Origin: Bacteroidota bacterium
GTDB lineage: Bacteria; Bacteroidota; Bacteroidia; B-17B0; Aurantibacillaceae
Length of the DNA: 64,000 bases
NCBI GenBank assembly: GCA_013297775.1
Contig: JAAFIL010000001.1
Span: 125,711-189,710, forward strand
Direction: 5' to 3'
A model generated the notes under the pieces. That model saw only the letters and a program-made list of their open reading frames with translations, had not been told where the DNA came from and made no database searches. Below, piece after piece: positions 1 through 7,807 of this stretch; positions within the stretch are counted from its first letter, which is position 1, and each line of letters opens with the position of its first letter. Both the position numbers and the translations under genes were made by a program.

Positions 1-591
1 TGTGTGTTCTTTTTCTTGAACTGCAATACCAACGGCGTAGTTGTTCCATTGCGAACGTAAACCGTAGCTATTGAACTCAGGTTGCGATGAAGGACGTGTT
101 CCAATTGCCAACCATTTGTTTGGATTTTTAGAGGTAACTGGCGTACCAAAATCTCCTTCGCTCACTAAACCAATATTATCTGGATTAGGAAATTTACCAC
201 AATTACTTTCTACTTCTCCGCCACCACGCACCAGAAACTTAGGAAGAAACGGTGGAATACTAGTAGATGGAGTTTCTCCAACAAATACGCGACCGTTATT
301 ACGAGCTCCCTCATAACCTGGGATATCTTTATTTGGTTGCATCCAAATGTTGCGAGCTGCCTGGAAGATGTCAGTTGCTTCTTTCAAATCGCAGCTAGGA
401 ATTCCGTAAAGACCTAAGTTACCATCGAATACTTGAATATTCGAAAACTTACTGCCATGATATGGATACGGCGAAATTAAACTTGGACTTAGATTTGCTG
501 GTTGCAAAGCTGTGAACTGAGCGTTCATTTGGGCTGTGAGGAGAGTTGCTATAGCAACTACTGCACTTTTTTTTGTAATTGATGTTTTCAC
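1..591 (-). CDS. secreted protein of unknown function (5' part, cut by window edge)
   Basis: An uninterrupted reading frame of 197 codons starts at a GTG at 591 and runs off the left edge. Residues 1-25 form a good signal peptide: Lys-rich start, hydrophobic stretch of Val, Ala, Ile and Leu, then a cleavage-like N-A-Q. The mature part is rich in Asn, Pro and Gly (for example IPSCDLKEATDIFQAARNIW) and matches no domain I recognise. No in-frame ATG lies upstream of the GTG; the ATG inside the signal peptide would destroy it. Probably exported to the periplasm, outer membrane or cell surface. The C-terminus, which could carry a secretion or anchor domain, is outside the window. Sure that it is coding, unsure of function. 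Confidence 0.7.
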   Translation of the reverse strand, partial: MKTSITKKSAVVAIATLLTAQMNAQFTALQPANLSPSLISPYPYHGSKFSNIQVFDGNLGLYGIPSCDLKEATDIFQAARNIWMQPNKDIPGYEGARNNGRVFVGETPSTSIPPFLPKFLVRGGGEVESNCGKFPNPDNIGLVSEGDFGTPVTSKNPNKWLAIGTRPSSQPEFNSYGLRSQWNNYAVGIAVQEKEHT

Positions 592-978
592 TTGTGTAAG
601 GTGTTAATTGATTTGTATGTTGAGTAGAACAACACCTTTTTGAAATGGTTTATTTTTTTGAAAGACCCGTTTCGTGAAACGAGCCAAAAAAGAAGCCTTT
701 ATTTTAAAAGCACTTATAAAATTTATAAACTAATTTTCTTTGTTTAACGCTTAATAGCCCATTTCATTACGATTAAAGAAAATCGTTAAACAAAGTCAAT
801 TTTAACGTTTATTAAAAATCTTTATGTATCTCATAAAGATCTTAAATGAAGATGAGCCATTATTTTATGAATTTGACACTTGAAATTGTCATTTACTAGC
901 TCTGATTTCTAATTTATAAAACGCATTTGGTGTTGGGTTTATTTTCTAAAGGAATACTTTTTAACTATTTTTTCGATT
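592..978. other. non-coding stretch upstream of the secreted protein gene
   Basis: About 390 bases without a convincing gene on either strand. It holds a short palindrome, CGTTTC-GT-GAAACG, near 668-681, and otherwise A+T-rich sequence. It should contain the promoter of the leftward gene that starts at 591, but I see no good TTTG/TAnnTTTG pair there. Confidence 0.4.
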
Positions 979-1218
979 TTGCTCTCTATTTTAAGAAAAA
1001 TAGAGAATGTTTTGTTTTTAGTAACTTATTACAAGCGTTTATTAAAGGGTTGTTTAAGAAAACAAACTTTAGTTAATACTCTTGAAAGCATTGATTATAC
1101 AGAGCTTAAGCCTCTTCTCAAAGAACACTTAGCGGATTTAATGCTCGATTTAAAACATTCATATAGCAACGTTTCTAAAAAGTTCAAAGCAGAATTTATA
1201 CCATTTATACAGGCGTAA
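979..1218 (+). CDS. doubtful small hypothetical ORF (79 aa)
   Basis: Open frame of 79 residues from a TTG codon, rich in Leu, Lys and Glu; the second half (ESIDYTELKPLLKEHLADLM) looks like an amphipathic helix and is protein-like. No ribosome binding site, promoter or recognised family supports it, and the start is a non-ATG codon inside very A+T-rich DNA. It may be a gene remnant or chance. It ends about 175 bases before the MITE-like element. Confidence 0.2.
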   Translation: MLSILRKIENVLFLVTYYKRLLKGCLRKQTLVNTLESIDYTELKPLLKEHLADLMLDLKHSYSNVSKKFKAEFIPFIQA

Positions 1219-1385
1219 TAGCATTAAACCGTAAATAGATAATAGAAATCTATCACAAAACAAAATCTACGCCAGCTATTAGAAATGCTCGGTTCTGCGG
1301 TCCTCAAAATAGCGTCAGCTTTTCTTACAGTCCTCGAACCTACACTTCCTAATACCCTTGCAGCTTTTGTCTTTCACTACGATTT

Positions 1386-1393
1386 CTTAAAAT
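1386..1393. repeat. left copy of 8-bp target-site duplication
   Basis: CTTAAAAT immediately before the left inverted repeat; identical to 1605-1612 directly after the right inverted repeat. The uninterrupted form of the surrounding sequence, CGATTTCTTAAAATCTCGG, occurs at 21849-21867 in a related repeat, which is what an empty site should look like. Confidence 0.7.
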
Positions 1394-1604
1394 GGGTCAG
1401 GGTTAAAAGTTGGGGATAAAGTTGGAATTAATTTTAACGACAAAATAAGCGAGCCAAACTCGCTTTCGTATTGAAATGAGAATAAGTCGCCAACGCACTA
1501 TCCTACGTTGACTTATTACCCATTTCAACACGACATCAAATAAATCATATTTATTTTAATTTTTTGATTTCATTTTTCTAATCCCCGACTTTTAACCCTG
1601 ACCC
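1394..1604. mobile_element. MITE-like element with 24-bp terminal inverted repeats
   Basis: Left end 1394-1417 begins GGGTCAGGGTTAAAAGT and is repeated in inverted orientation at 1581-1604 with a single mismatch in 24 bases. The element is flanked on both sides by the same 8 bases, CTTAAAAT, at 1386-1393 and 1605-1612, as expected for a target-site duplication. Inside, 1471-1495 and 1505-1528 form another imperfect inverted repeat, and 1448-1464 a small hairpin (AGCGAG/CTCGCT). There is no ORF inside, so it is non-autonomous and would need a transposase in trans. Several DDE transposase families make 8-bp duplications; which one is involved cannot be told from here. Confidence 0.75.
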
Positions 1605-1624
1605 CTTAAAATCTCGGTTAAAAC

Positions 1625-1659
1625 AAAAAAACGGAAACCAAAATGGCTTCCGTTTTTTC
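1625..1659 (-). terminator. rho-independent terminator of rng
   Basis: A stem made of AAAACGGAA and TTCCGTTTT with a short loop, flanked by A- and T-runs, lies just beyond the rng stop codon at 1682. Read on the minus strand it ends in a run of T after the hairpin. Confidence 0.75.
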
Positions 1660-1681
1660 AAATGATTTTATAAGAGCAGAC

Positions 1682-3238
1682 TTAAATTACTATTTCATCT
1701 TGCTCTTTATTTAAAAAGCGGTACTCCATAAATCCGTAGCTCACCATACTTTCTACTTTAATCCATTGTTTGTATTCAAAATACCATTTCCATTGCTTGC
1801 TGCGTAAAAACCCACCTTTTTTAATAAACCCTTCAATGTAAGGATGTACGTTTAAGGTAACTGATTTTTCGTTTTGTTCGTTTACAATAAAGCGGAGTGC
1901 ATTTTCAATTTGGTCAACAAACAATAAACTGGGTTGCACTTTGCCAGTTCCGCCACAACTCGGACAGGTTTCTAGCACCTCAACATTAACCTCGGGGCGC
2001 AAACGTTGACGGGTTATTTGAACTAACCCAAATTTGCTAGGCGGTAAAATATTATGCTTAGCCCGATCGGTTTTCATTTCCTCTTTCAGTTTATCGTAAA
2101 GTAGTTTACGGTTATCCTGATTGTGCATATCAATAAAGTCAACAACAATAATGCCTCCCATATCGCGCAAACGCAATTGACGTGCTACTTCTACTGCCGC
2201 TTCTAAATTTACCTCTAGTGCATTTTCTTCTTGGGTGCTATCGCTTTTGGCTCGGTTTCCGCTGTTAACATCAAATACATGCAATGCTTCGGTATGCTCT
2301 ATTACCAAATAAGCACCACTGCGCATGTGGACTGTTTTTCCGAATAATCCTTTAATTTGTTTTTCGATACCAAGCGCATCAAAAATGGGACCGCGCCCCG
2401 AGAATAATTTTATAATATCAATTTTATTAGGCGCAATGTTTTTAATGTATGTTTTTACCTCTTCATACATTTTTACATCGTTAACATGAATGGCATTAAA
2501 CGATTCGTTTAAAAAATCGCGCAACATGGTGTTGGTTCTATCCATTTCGCCATGCACACGGGTGGGCGGCTCGGCTGTTTTTAATGTTTTAAAGCAATCG
2601 TCCCATTTTTTAATTAAATCATTCAAATCACCTTCAAGTTCGGCCACCGTTTTATGTTCGGCTACCGTTCTTACAATCACCCCAAAATTTTTGGGTTTAA
2701 TGGCGTTCATTAATTCCTTTAAACGGTTTTTTTCTTCAAGATTTCTGATTTTTGAAGACACCGAAATTTTATCGTTGAATGGAATAAGCACTAAGTAACG
2801 ACCAGCAATACTAATTTCGGTTGTTATGCGAGGCCCCTTTGCACTGATGGGTTCTTTGGCCACTTGCACTAAAACGTGCTGTCCGCTTTTAACGACCTCA
2901 TTAATTTTTCCATCTTTTTTAATATCGCCTTCGTTTTTAAAATACATGAGGTTGCTAACGTTTTGCTTACCGTTTCTTACTCCTTCTACATATTTGTTTA
3001 ACGATTGCGCTTGAGGGCCTAAATCGAGGTAATGCAAAAACGCATCTTTTTCGTATCCAACATCTACAAACGCCGCATTTAGCCCTGTCATTACTTTTTT
3101 GGCCTTGCCAAAGTATATATCACCTACCGAAAATTGGGAATTACTTTTTTCTCTGTGAAGCTCAATTAAACGTTTTTCGCTTAATAGTGCAATAATAACT
3201 TCGTTAGGCGTTGAATTGATTACTAACTCGTGGTTCAC
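1682..3238 (-). CDS. rng: ribonuclease G / RNase E family endoribonuclease
   Basis: Single-strand-specific endoribonuclease of the RNase E/G family, acting in rRNA maturation and mRNA turnover in the cytoplasm. 518 residues, close to the RNase G length. An S1-type RNA-binding domain starts near residue 38 (VGDIYFG). The DNase I-like catalytic core carries both conserved acidic motifs, DVNSG and VVDFIDM, which bind the catalytic metal. The zinc-link motif CPSCGGTG is at 425-432, so the dimer interface is intact. The gene is last in a minus-strand group with HU, the TPR protein and the 29-residue basic protein, a familiar Bacteroidota order. Its terminator lies at 1625-1659. Confidence 0.95.
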   Translation of the reverse strand: MNHELVINSTPNEVIIALLSEKRLIELHREKSNSQFSVGDIYFGKAKKVMTGLNAAFVDVGYEKDAFLHYLDLGPQAQSLNKYVEGVRNGKQNVSNLMYFKNEGDIKKDGKINEVVKSGQHVLVQVAKEPISAKGPRITTEISIAGRYLVLIPFNDKISVSSKIRNLEEKNRLKELMNAIKPKNFGVIVRTVAEHKTVAELEGDLNDLIKKWDDCFKTLKTAEPPTRVHGEMDRTNTMLRDFLNESFNAIHVNDVKMYEEVKTYIKNIAPNKIDIIKLFSGRGPIFDALGIEKQIKGLFGKTVHMRSGAYLVIEHTEALHVFDVNSGNRAKSDSTQEENALEVNLEAAVEVARQLRLRDMGGIIVVDFIDMHNQDNRKLLYDKLKEEMKTDRAKHNILPPSKFGLVQITRQRLRPEVNVEVLETCPSCGGTGKVQPSLLFVDQIENALRFIVNEQNEKSVTLNVHPYIEGFIKKGGFLRSKQWKWYFEYKQWIKVESMVSYGFMEYRFLNKEQDEIVI

Positions 3239-3327
3239 GCTCTAAAAATATTTTATGGTTAATAACTCAACAACTTACAAACCTAAGTTTATAGGCTGCT
3301 GGGAAATTGATAAATAAATACCAATGA

Positions 3328-3360
3328 CTAAAACGGATAAAAAGTTCTTATCCGTTTTAG
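3328..3360 (-). terminator. 13-bp perfect hairpin between the small basic gene and rng
   Basis: CTAAAACGGATAA (3328-3340) pairs perfectly with 3348-3360 across a 7-base loop. It follows the stop of the 29-residue gene in the reading direction and precedes rng. There is no strong T-run after it on the minus strand, so it may be an attenuator, a processing site or a weak terminator. Confidence 0.45.
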
Positions 3361-3392
3361 AAAAAAGGTTTCTAACAAACAGGTCTTTCTGT

Positions 3393-3482
3393 TTATTTTT
3401 TCTTGTGGCGATTTTTTCTTAAACGTTTTTTGCGTTTGTGAGTTGCCATTTTATGTCTTTTTCTTTTCTTTCCGCTAGGCAT
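3393..3482 (-). CDS. 29-residue conserved basic protein
   Basis: A 29-codon gene starting MPSGKKRKRHKMATHKRKKR and ending NRHKKK; well over half of the residues are Lys, Arg or His. It has an ATG start and sits between the TPR protein gene and rng on the same strand. Near-identical tiny basic proteins occur at this place in many Bacteroidota genomes, to my recollection, and are usually left unannotated. The composition fits an RNA-binding or ribosome-associated role, but that is inference. It is easily missed because of its length. Confidence 0.8.
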   Translation of the reverse strand: MPSGKKRKRHKMATHKRKKRLRKNRHKKK

Positions 3483-3512
3483 AATCTGCTTTTTTAATGG
3501 TTTATACTTTTT

Positions 3513-4322
3513 TTACTTTGACTTTAATTCTTCAATATATTTTTGAACTTCTAGTTTACCTGTAACATCGGTGGTTTTAGAAGCATACTTTTCTAACATT
3601 GCTAACGTATTCGTCTTATCTTGATTTTGGTCGTAAATGTCGGCCAAATAAAGATAAGCCTCTAAATACGTGCTATCTATTTGTAAAACTTTATTAAACC
3701 GCTTAATGGCTTTATCGGTTTGGCCGCTTTTCATTGAAAAAGAAGCAAAAGCCAATTGCAGTTGAACATTGTTGCTATCTGTTTTTTCGACTTCGCGTAA
3801 AAGACCAATGCCTTCCATTGGTTTTTCGGTACCTTCCACGTAACACGATGCTAGTAAAATTTTTGTTTTACTTTCCTTACTTCCCTTTTCGATGGCTGTT
3901 TTTAAGCAGCGAATGGCGCATTGGTATAAGATAGGTAATTCTGTATTATCTTTCACAAAACGGGCCGCGCCGTAATACCTTTCGCCAGCGTTTAACCAAT
4001 CGGCAGCCGTTTGTAATTGTATGGCTTTTTGTTCGGCAAAATAAGCTGCCAAATCGGGGCGTTTGCTTTTCGACCAAAAGTTTAAAATAGAATCGTTTTG
4101 CTTTGCTTGTTTGAAATTAGCTAACAAAGCTTTGTCGCTTTCCGAAACATTTTTTTCAGCGGCCACTAAGAAGGCATCTAACACCGTTACGCTGGTGTTT
4201 TCTTCGGCATGGTTATGGCCTTCGTGATTATCGGAATGGGTTTTAGGAGCAATATATAAAAGAACGGCTAAACCAACAGCACCTACTAAAACGCCAATTA
4301 TTGTTTTCTTGGTAGTGCTCAT
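3513..4322 (-). CDS. membrane-anchored TPR-repeat protein
   Basis: 269 residues. An N-terminal membrane segment (about residues 7-25, IIGVLVGAVGLAVLLYIAP) is followed by a His-rich stretch (HSDNHEGHNH) and then helical repeats that read as tetratricopeptide units (for example DKAIKRFNKVLQIDSTYLEA). It is therefore probably a periplasmic, inner-membrane-anchored scaffold. It lies 11 bases after the HU gene in the same direction and upstream of the small basic gene and rng. The short His/Asp/Glu stretch could bind metal, but nothing else supports that. Partner and process unknown. Confidence 0.8.
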   Translation of the reverse strand: MSTTKKTIIGVLVGAVGLAVLLYIAPKTHSDNHEGHNHAEENTSVTVLDAFLVAAEKNVSESDKALLANFKQAKQNDSILNFWSKSKRPDLAAYFAEQKAIQLQTAADWLNAGERYYGAARFVKDNTELPILYQCAIRCLKTAIEKGSKESKTKILLASCYVEGTEKPMEGIGLLREVEKTDSNNVQLQLAFASFSMKSGQTDKAIKRFNKVLQIDSTYLEAYLYLADIYDQNQDKTNTLAMLEKYASKTTDVTGKLEVQKYIEELKSK

Positions 4323-4333
4323 GGTTTATAATT

Positions 4334-4648
4334 TTAATCGTTATTTTTAGGTTCAGGTTCGGCAGTTTTTACATTGCGCTTTACTCGGTCGCTAAAGGTT
4401 TTAGCAGGTTTAAACGATGGAATGTAATGCGCAGGAATAACTACTGTGGTATTTTTGCTGATATTTCGTCCAATTTTTTCGGCGCGTTTTTTAACAACAA
4501 AGGTTCCAAAACCTCTTAAATAAACATTTTTACCTTCAATCATTGTATTCCGAATACATTTCATAAAGGCTTCTACCGTAGCTTGAACCGCAATTTTCTC
4601 TACACCGGTTTTTTCTGAAATCTCATTTACTATATCCGCTTTTGTCAT
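4334..4648 (-). CDS. HU/IHF-family DNA-binding protein
   Basis: Histone-like nucleoid protein that bends and compacts DNA as a dimer. 104 residues: the normal HU fold (MTKADIVNEISEKTGVEK start, then the GFGTFVVKKR strand, then the DNA-grasping arm around residues 55-75) plus a short charged tail (NVKTAEPEPKNND) beyond the usual end at about 90. The arm reads IGRNISKNTTVVIPA, where HU usually has RNPxTG, so this is the diverged Bacteroidota version. It is first in the leftward group ending in rng and has a good promoter at 4694-4722. Confidence 0.92.
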   Translation of the reverse strand: MTKADIVNEISEKTGVEKIAVQATVEAFMKCIRNTMIEGKNVYLRGFGTFVVKKRAEKIGRNISKNTTVVIPAHYIPSFKPAKTFSDRVKRNVKTAEPEPKNND

Positions 4649-4693
4649 TACAATTTATTTATAATCAATTAATTAATTATTTTAAAGGGACGG

Positions 4694-4722
4694 CAAAGAT
4701 AGCATTTTTATTATAATTCAAA
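4694..4722 (-). promoter_or_regulatory. Bacteroidota-type promoter of the HU operon
   Basis: On the minus strand TTTG (4722-4719), a 17-base spacer and TATCTTTG (4701-4694), an exact match to the TAnnTTTG -7 box. Transcription would start near 4688, giving a leader of about 40 bases before the HU ATG. Confidence 0.7.
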
Positions 4723-4852
4723 CAGAAAAGGAAAAAAATGCCAATTATTTGGAGAAAAAGAGGGGATGTTGACTAAAAACGAATTTGAATTTAGACTTTT
4801 AACTCAGGTTTGAACTTTAAAAAACTCCAAAATGAGTCCTAAAAATCATTTT

Positions 4853-5563
4853 TTAACTTGATACTGGCTTGTTCCACTTTTTAACTCTAAAATAATAATT
4901 AAGTTGCAAGCTAAACGTTTGCTGGTATGCGTATTTAAACTCAAAATGTTGGCTAGTGAAATACTGAAACTTGGGTGGTGGTAGTAAGCCATGAAAAATA
5001 TTCAAATCTATTTCCATATTTGAAAATTTATAACCCAAATTAAACCGAAAACCCGCATCAACAGGCTGAAAAAACTCAGCACCAAACCATCTATCAATTT
5101 CGCCTTCAAACGTTAGCCCAGACGCAAGTACTTGCTTTTGATAAGAATACCAATGCGCTTTAATCAAAATACTTCCTTCTAAACCACCACCTATATAAAA
5201 ACGTTTATATTTGAAATTCATAGTAATCGGAAAAGAGGCATAATGACAGGTATAAATCTCTAAGTTTTTTAAATAGTAGATAGGTGTATCATAAAGATAA
5301 CTGAACCTTACCCCACGTTGTGTATAGTATAATCCGCTTTTAAGTATCAAAAATGGATTTATCGAATCTTTAAATACAATGCCAATATTAGGTGTAAAAC
5401 GGTTATGATACCCAAAGCTTACAGGCGCTACAACCTTATTTTCTTTTACCTGAGTATTATAGCCAAAACCAATATGAACGCCAAAACGGCTTTCTTTTTT
5501 TATTGGAGTTTGTGCCAATAAACAATTTGCAATTAGTATTAAAATAAAATAATAATTTCTCAT
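4853..5563 (-). CDS. outer-membrane beta-barrel-like protein
   Basis: 236 residues with an N-terminal signal peptide (MRNYYFILILIANCLLAQ). The mature part has alternating hydrophobic/polar strands with many Tyr, Phe and Gly, such as GVHIGFGYNTQ and ILKSGLYYTQRG, and ends in an aromatic strand (FSLQLNYYFRVKKW). It resembles the small outer-membrane barrels of the PorT-like/OMP_b-brl type. It follows the Cys-rich lipoprotein gene by 10 bases in the same direction, so the two are probably co-transcribed. The pair lies in an accessory block separating HU from mutY. Specific role unknown. Confidence 0.65.
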   Translation of the reverse strand: MRNYYFILILIANCLLAQTPIKKESRFGVHIGFGYNTQVKENKVVAPVSFGYHNRFTPNIGIVFKDSINPFLILKSGLYYTQRGVRFSYLYDTPIYYLKNLEIYTCHYASFPITMNFKYKRFYIGGGLEGSILIKAHWYSYQKQVLASGLTFEGEIDRWFGAEFFQPVDAGFRFNLGYKFSNMEIDLNIFHGLLPPPKFQYFTSQHFEFKYAYQQTFSLQLNYYFRVKKWNKPVSS

Positions 5564-5573
5564 AATTTAAAGT

Positions 5574-6209
5574 TTAAAAATTTCCTGAACACGTGAAATT
5601 ATACCCCCCACTATTACTACACATGATAGACACGTCTGGGTCTGTTGATATTACAACTTGTATTTGTACCTGAGATAATGGATCACCATTATAAGAACCA
5701 GATAATACATAATACGTGTTATTACCTTGATTTGTTTTTGTTGGTGTAAGTTGAATGCAAAAGCTGGATGGCATACAGGGGAAACACGGAGGCTTACCAA
5801 CAAACTTTGCGGTAATTGTATTACAGTCGAAGTAACATAAAGTTAACTGAGTAGTTACATTGTTGTAGGGGGAGTTACAAGCACTCGTTCCCGCTAGAGC
5901 TGGGTCTAAGGTTACACATTTATTCCAAGTTATTGTTTTACTATACGAAGAAGCATTACCGCCTAATATGGTTTGTATTATTTGTAATCCACCAGAATTA
6001 GGACATGCACTAGGCAATGAATTATCGCAATAACAACTAGCTTCGGGTTGGTTTATTTTAGCAGCTTCTTGCCCCATTAAATCCAAATGTGTTGTATCGC
6101 ATAGTGTACACGATTTTTCTCGGTGGCATCCAAAAAATGGTAATAGAAATAATAAAAAAGTACCTTTACAAAAAAATGCACTAAACGGGTTTGATCTTTG
6201 TGTTTTAAT
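5574..6209 (-). CDS. Cys-rich lipoprotein with non-canonical (ATT) start
   Basis: From the first ordinary start codon (TTG at 6086) the protein would have no export signal, yet the same frame is open upstream to a TAA near 6237. This upstream part encodes a basic start (KTQRSNP), a hydrophobic stretch (GTFLLFLLPFFG) and Cys, a clear lipoprotein signal with lipobox FFGC. The only plausible start there is ATT at 6209 (211 residues). A TAAATTTG -7 box at 6239-6232 would put the transcript start just upstream of that ATT. The mature protein has about 15 Cys residues and many Asn/Ser/Thr, so it is probably disulphide-bonded at the cell surface. Alternatives are a mutated start codon or a sequencing error. 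No family recognised. Confidence 0.6.
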   Translation of the reverse strand: MKTQRSNPFSAFFCKGTFLLFLLPFFGCHREKSCTLCDTTHLDLMGQEAAKINQPEASCYCDNSLPSACPNSGGLQIIQTILGGNASSYSKTITWNKCVTLDPALAGTSACNSPYNNVTTQLTLCYFDCNTITAKFVGKPPCFPCMPSSFCIQLTPTKTNQGNNTYYVLSGSYNGDPLSQVQIQVVISTDPDVSIMCSNSGGYNFTCSGNF

Positions 6210-6231
6210 GGCGTTGATGTGATTGGTTAAA

Positions 6232-6239
6232 CAAATTTA
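6232..6239 (-). promoter_or_regulatory. -7 box upstream of the lipoprotein gene
   Basis: TAAATTTG on the minus strand, about 23 bases before the ATT start at 6209. No clear TTG box sits 17-20 bases further up, so support is partial. Confidence 0.35.
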
Positions 6240-6339
6240 TAAAATAAATTTAATGCTTAAAAAAACACCTTGCTATTAATAATATGTATATTCGTATCAC
6301 TATAACGCATATTGTATAACTGAATTTATAACTTAAATT

Positions 6340-6696
6340 ATGATTGGGTCACGTATTAAAAAAATCAGAGAGCAAAAACACTATTCGCAAGAGTATATGG
6401 CAGAGCAGTTAAAAATTACCCAAGCTGCTTATTCCCGAATTGAATCTGATCAAATTCAAATTAATGTAGAGCGTTTACGTGAAATTTCTAAATTATTAGA
6501 TGTTAATGAAGGCGATTTAATAAGTGGTGATACCAATGTGTTTAATTTTCATAATAATCAAATTACAAACGCCTATGCTGTTTATCAAACAAATCTTGAA
6601 TTACTAGAAAAAACAATTGAGCTTTTAAAAAGTGAAAATGATTATTTGAAGCAATCCAATGATCGTCTTTTGAGTTTATTAGAGCAGAAAAAGTAA
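6340..6696 (+). CDS. XRE-family transcriptional regulator with coiled-coil tail
   Basis: 118 residues. The first 65 or so are a Cro/CI-type helix-turn-helix (IKKIREQKHYSQEYMAEQL, then the recognition helix ITQAAYSRIESD). Residues about 85-118 form a Leu/Glu/Lys/Gln coiled coil (ELLEKTIELLKSENDYLKQS), likely the dimerisation region. It is divergently placed from the lipoprotein/barrel pair (130 bases between the two starts), so local control of that pair is a reasonable guess. It ends 36 bases before mutY on the same strand. Confidence 0.85.
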   Translation: MIGSRIKKIREQKHYSQEYMAEQLKITQAAYSRIESDQIQINVERLREISKLLDVNEGDLISGDTNVFNFHNNQITNAYAVYQTNLELLEKTIELLKSENDYLKQSNDRLLSLLEQKK

Positions 6697-6732
6697 TTAG
6701 TGATTACTTAAAAAATTCCGAACTTTACACTT

Positions 6733-7788
6733 GTGGATTTTAGCAAAACACTTATCAAGTGGTATCAGCGGCACAAACGCGAGTTACCTTGGCGGCACGA
6801 AACCGACCCTTATAAAATTTGGCTCTCAGAAATTATACTTCAGCAAACCCAAGTGGTGCAAGGGCAAAGCTATTACCTTAAATTTATAGAAACGTTTCCA
6901 ACGGTTAACGATTTAGCTGCCGCAAGCGAAGACAAGGTGTTAAAGCTATGGCAAGGTTTGGGGTATTATAGCCGCGCCCGAAATTTACATGCGGCGGCTC
7001 AATATATTGTTAACACGCATGGCGGTAAATTTCCAAATACATTTGAGGCTATTAAGCATTTGAAAGGTGTAGGGTCTTATACCGCTGCTGCCATTGCAAG
7101 CATTGCCTTCCAATTACCTCATGCCGTAGTTGATGGAAATGTATATAGGGTATTGAGTCGTATTTTTGGGGTTGAAACACCGATTGATTCTACAGCAGGG
7201 AAAAAAGAATTTCAGGCTTTGGCCGATTCGTTATTGAATACGAAGATGCCTGATATTCACAACCAGGCTTTAATGGAGTTTGGAGCTTTACACTGCCGAC
7301 CCGTAAATCCAGCTTGTGATACATGTGTATTTAACACCAATTGTTTGGCCCTAAAAACCCGAAAAGTAGCACAGTTACCAATTAAAGAAAAGAAAATAAA
7401 AAGTAGAGAACGTTACTTAAATTATTTTGTGATACTCGATAAGAATGCTTGTGTGGCTGTTAATCGCCGAAACGAAAAAGATATTTGGCAAGGACTATAC
7501 GAATTTGATTTGATTGAAACCCATGAAAGTACTTCACTAGAAGACCTTTTAAAGTTAGATGCAACAAAAATACTTTTAGGATCATCGTTTCGTTTGGCAT
7601 ACAATTCCAACGAGTATAAACATATTTTGTCGCACCAAAACCTAAAAGCTAAATTTTTCGTATGTCAATTGAACGAATCGTTTGCTAAGAAAAAAGCCAG
7701 CATTTCTCTAAAAGATTTACATGCTTTGGCGTTTCCTCGGCTTATCGAAAAGTTTTTAAAAGATTGCAAACTTGAAAAATTAGTTTAA
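6733..7788 (+). CDS. mutY: adenine DNA glycosylase
   Basis: Removes adenine mispaired with 8-oxoguanine in base-excision repair. 351 residues from a GTG start (next in-frame Met would cut the catalytic domain). The helix-hairpin-helix/Gly-Pro-Asp region LKGVGSYTAAAIASIAF leads to the catalytic Asp in VVDGNVYR; the catalytic Glu is Glu33 in WLSEIILQQTQ. Four Cys at 188, 195, 198 and 204 (C-X6-C-X2-C-X5-C) hold the 4Fe-4S cluster. The C-terminal third is the NUDIX-like 8-oxoG recognition domain. Normal length, complete. In related genomes mutY and HU are neighbours; here three accessory genes separate them. Confidence 0.95.
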   Translation: MDFSKTLIKWYQRHKRELPWRHETDPYKIWLSEIILQQTQVVQGQSYYLKFIETFPTVNDLAAASEDKVLKLWQGLGYYSRARNLHAAAQYIVNTHGGKFPNTFEAIKHLKGVGSYTAAAIASIAFQLPHAVVDGNVYRVLSRIFGVETPIDSTAGKKEFQALADSLLNTKMPDIHNQALMEFGALHCRPVNPACDTCVFNTNCLALKTRKVAQLPIKEKKIKSRERYLNYFVILDKNACVAVNRRNEKDIWQGLYEFDLIETHESTSLEDLLKLDATKILLGSSFRLAYNSNEYKHILSHQNLKAKFFVCQLNESFAKKKASISLKDLHALAFPRLIEKFLKDCKLEKLV

Positions 7789-7807
7789 TTTTGAGTAAAT
7801 ATTTATT

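Noticed and set aside
71-316. 81-codon plus-strand ORF at the left edge
   Set aside because: Antisense to the signal-peptide-bearing secreted protein, which has the better coding pattern.
1274-1325. attC-like imperfect inverted repeat (GCCAGCTATT...AATAGCGTCAGC)
   Set aside because: The arms do not fit the core-site consensus of integron cassettes, and no integrase or cassette series is near.
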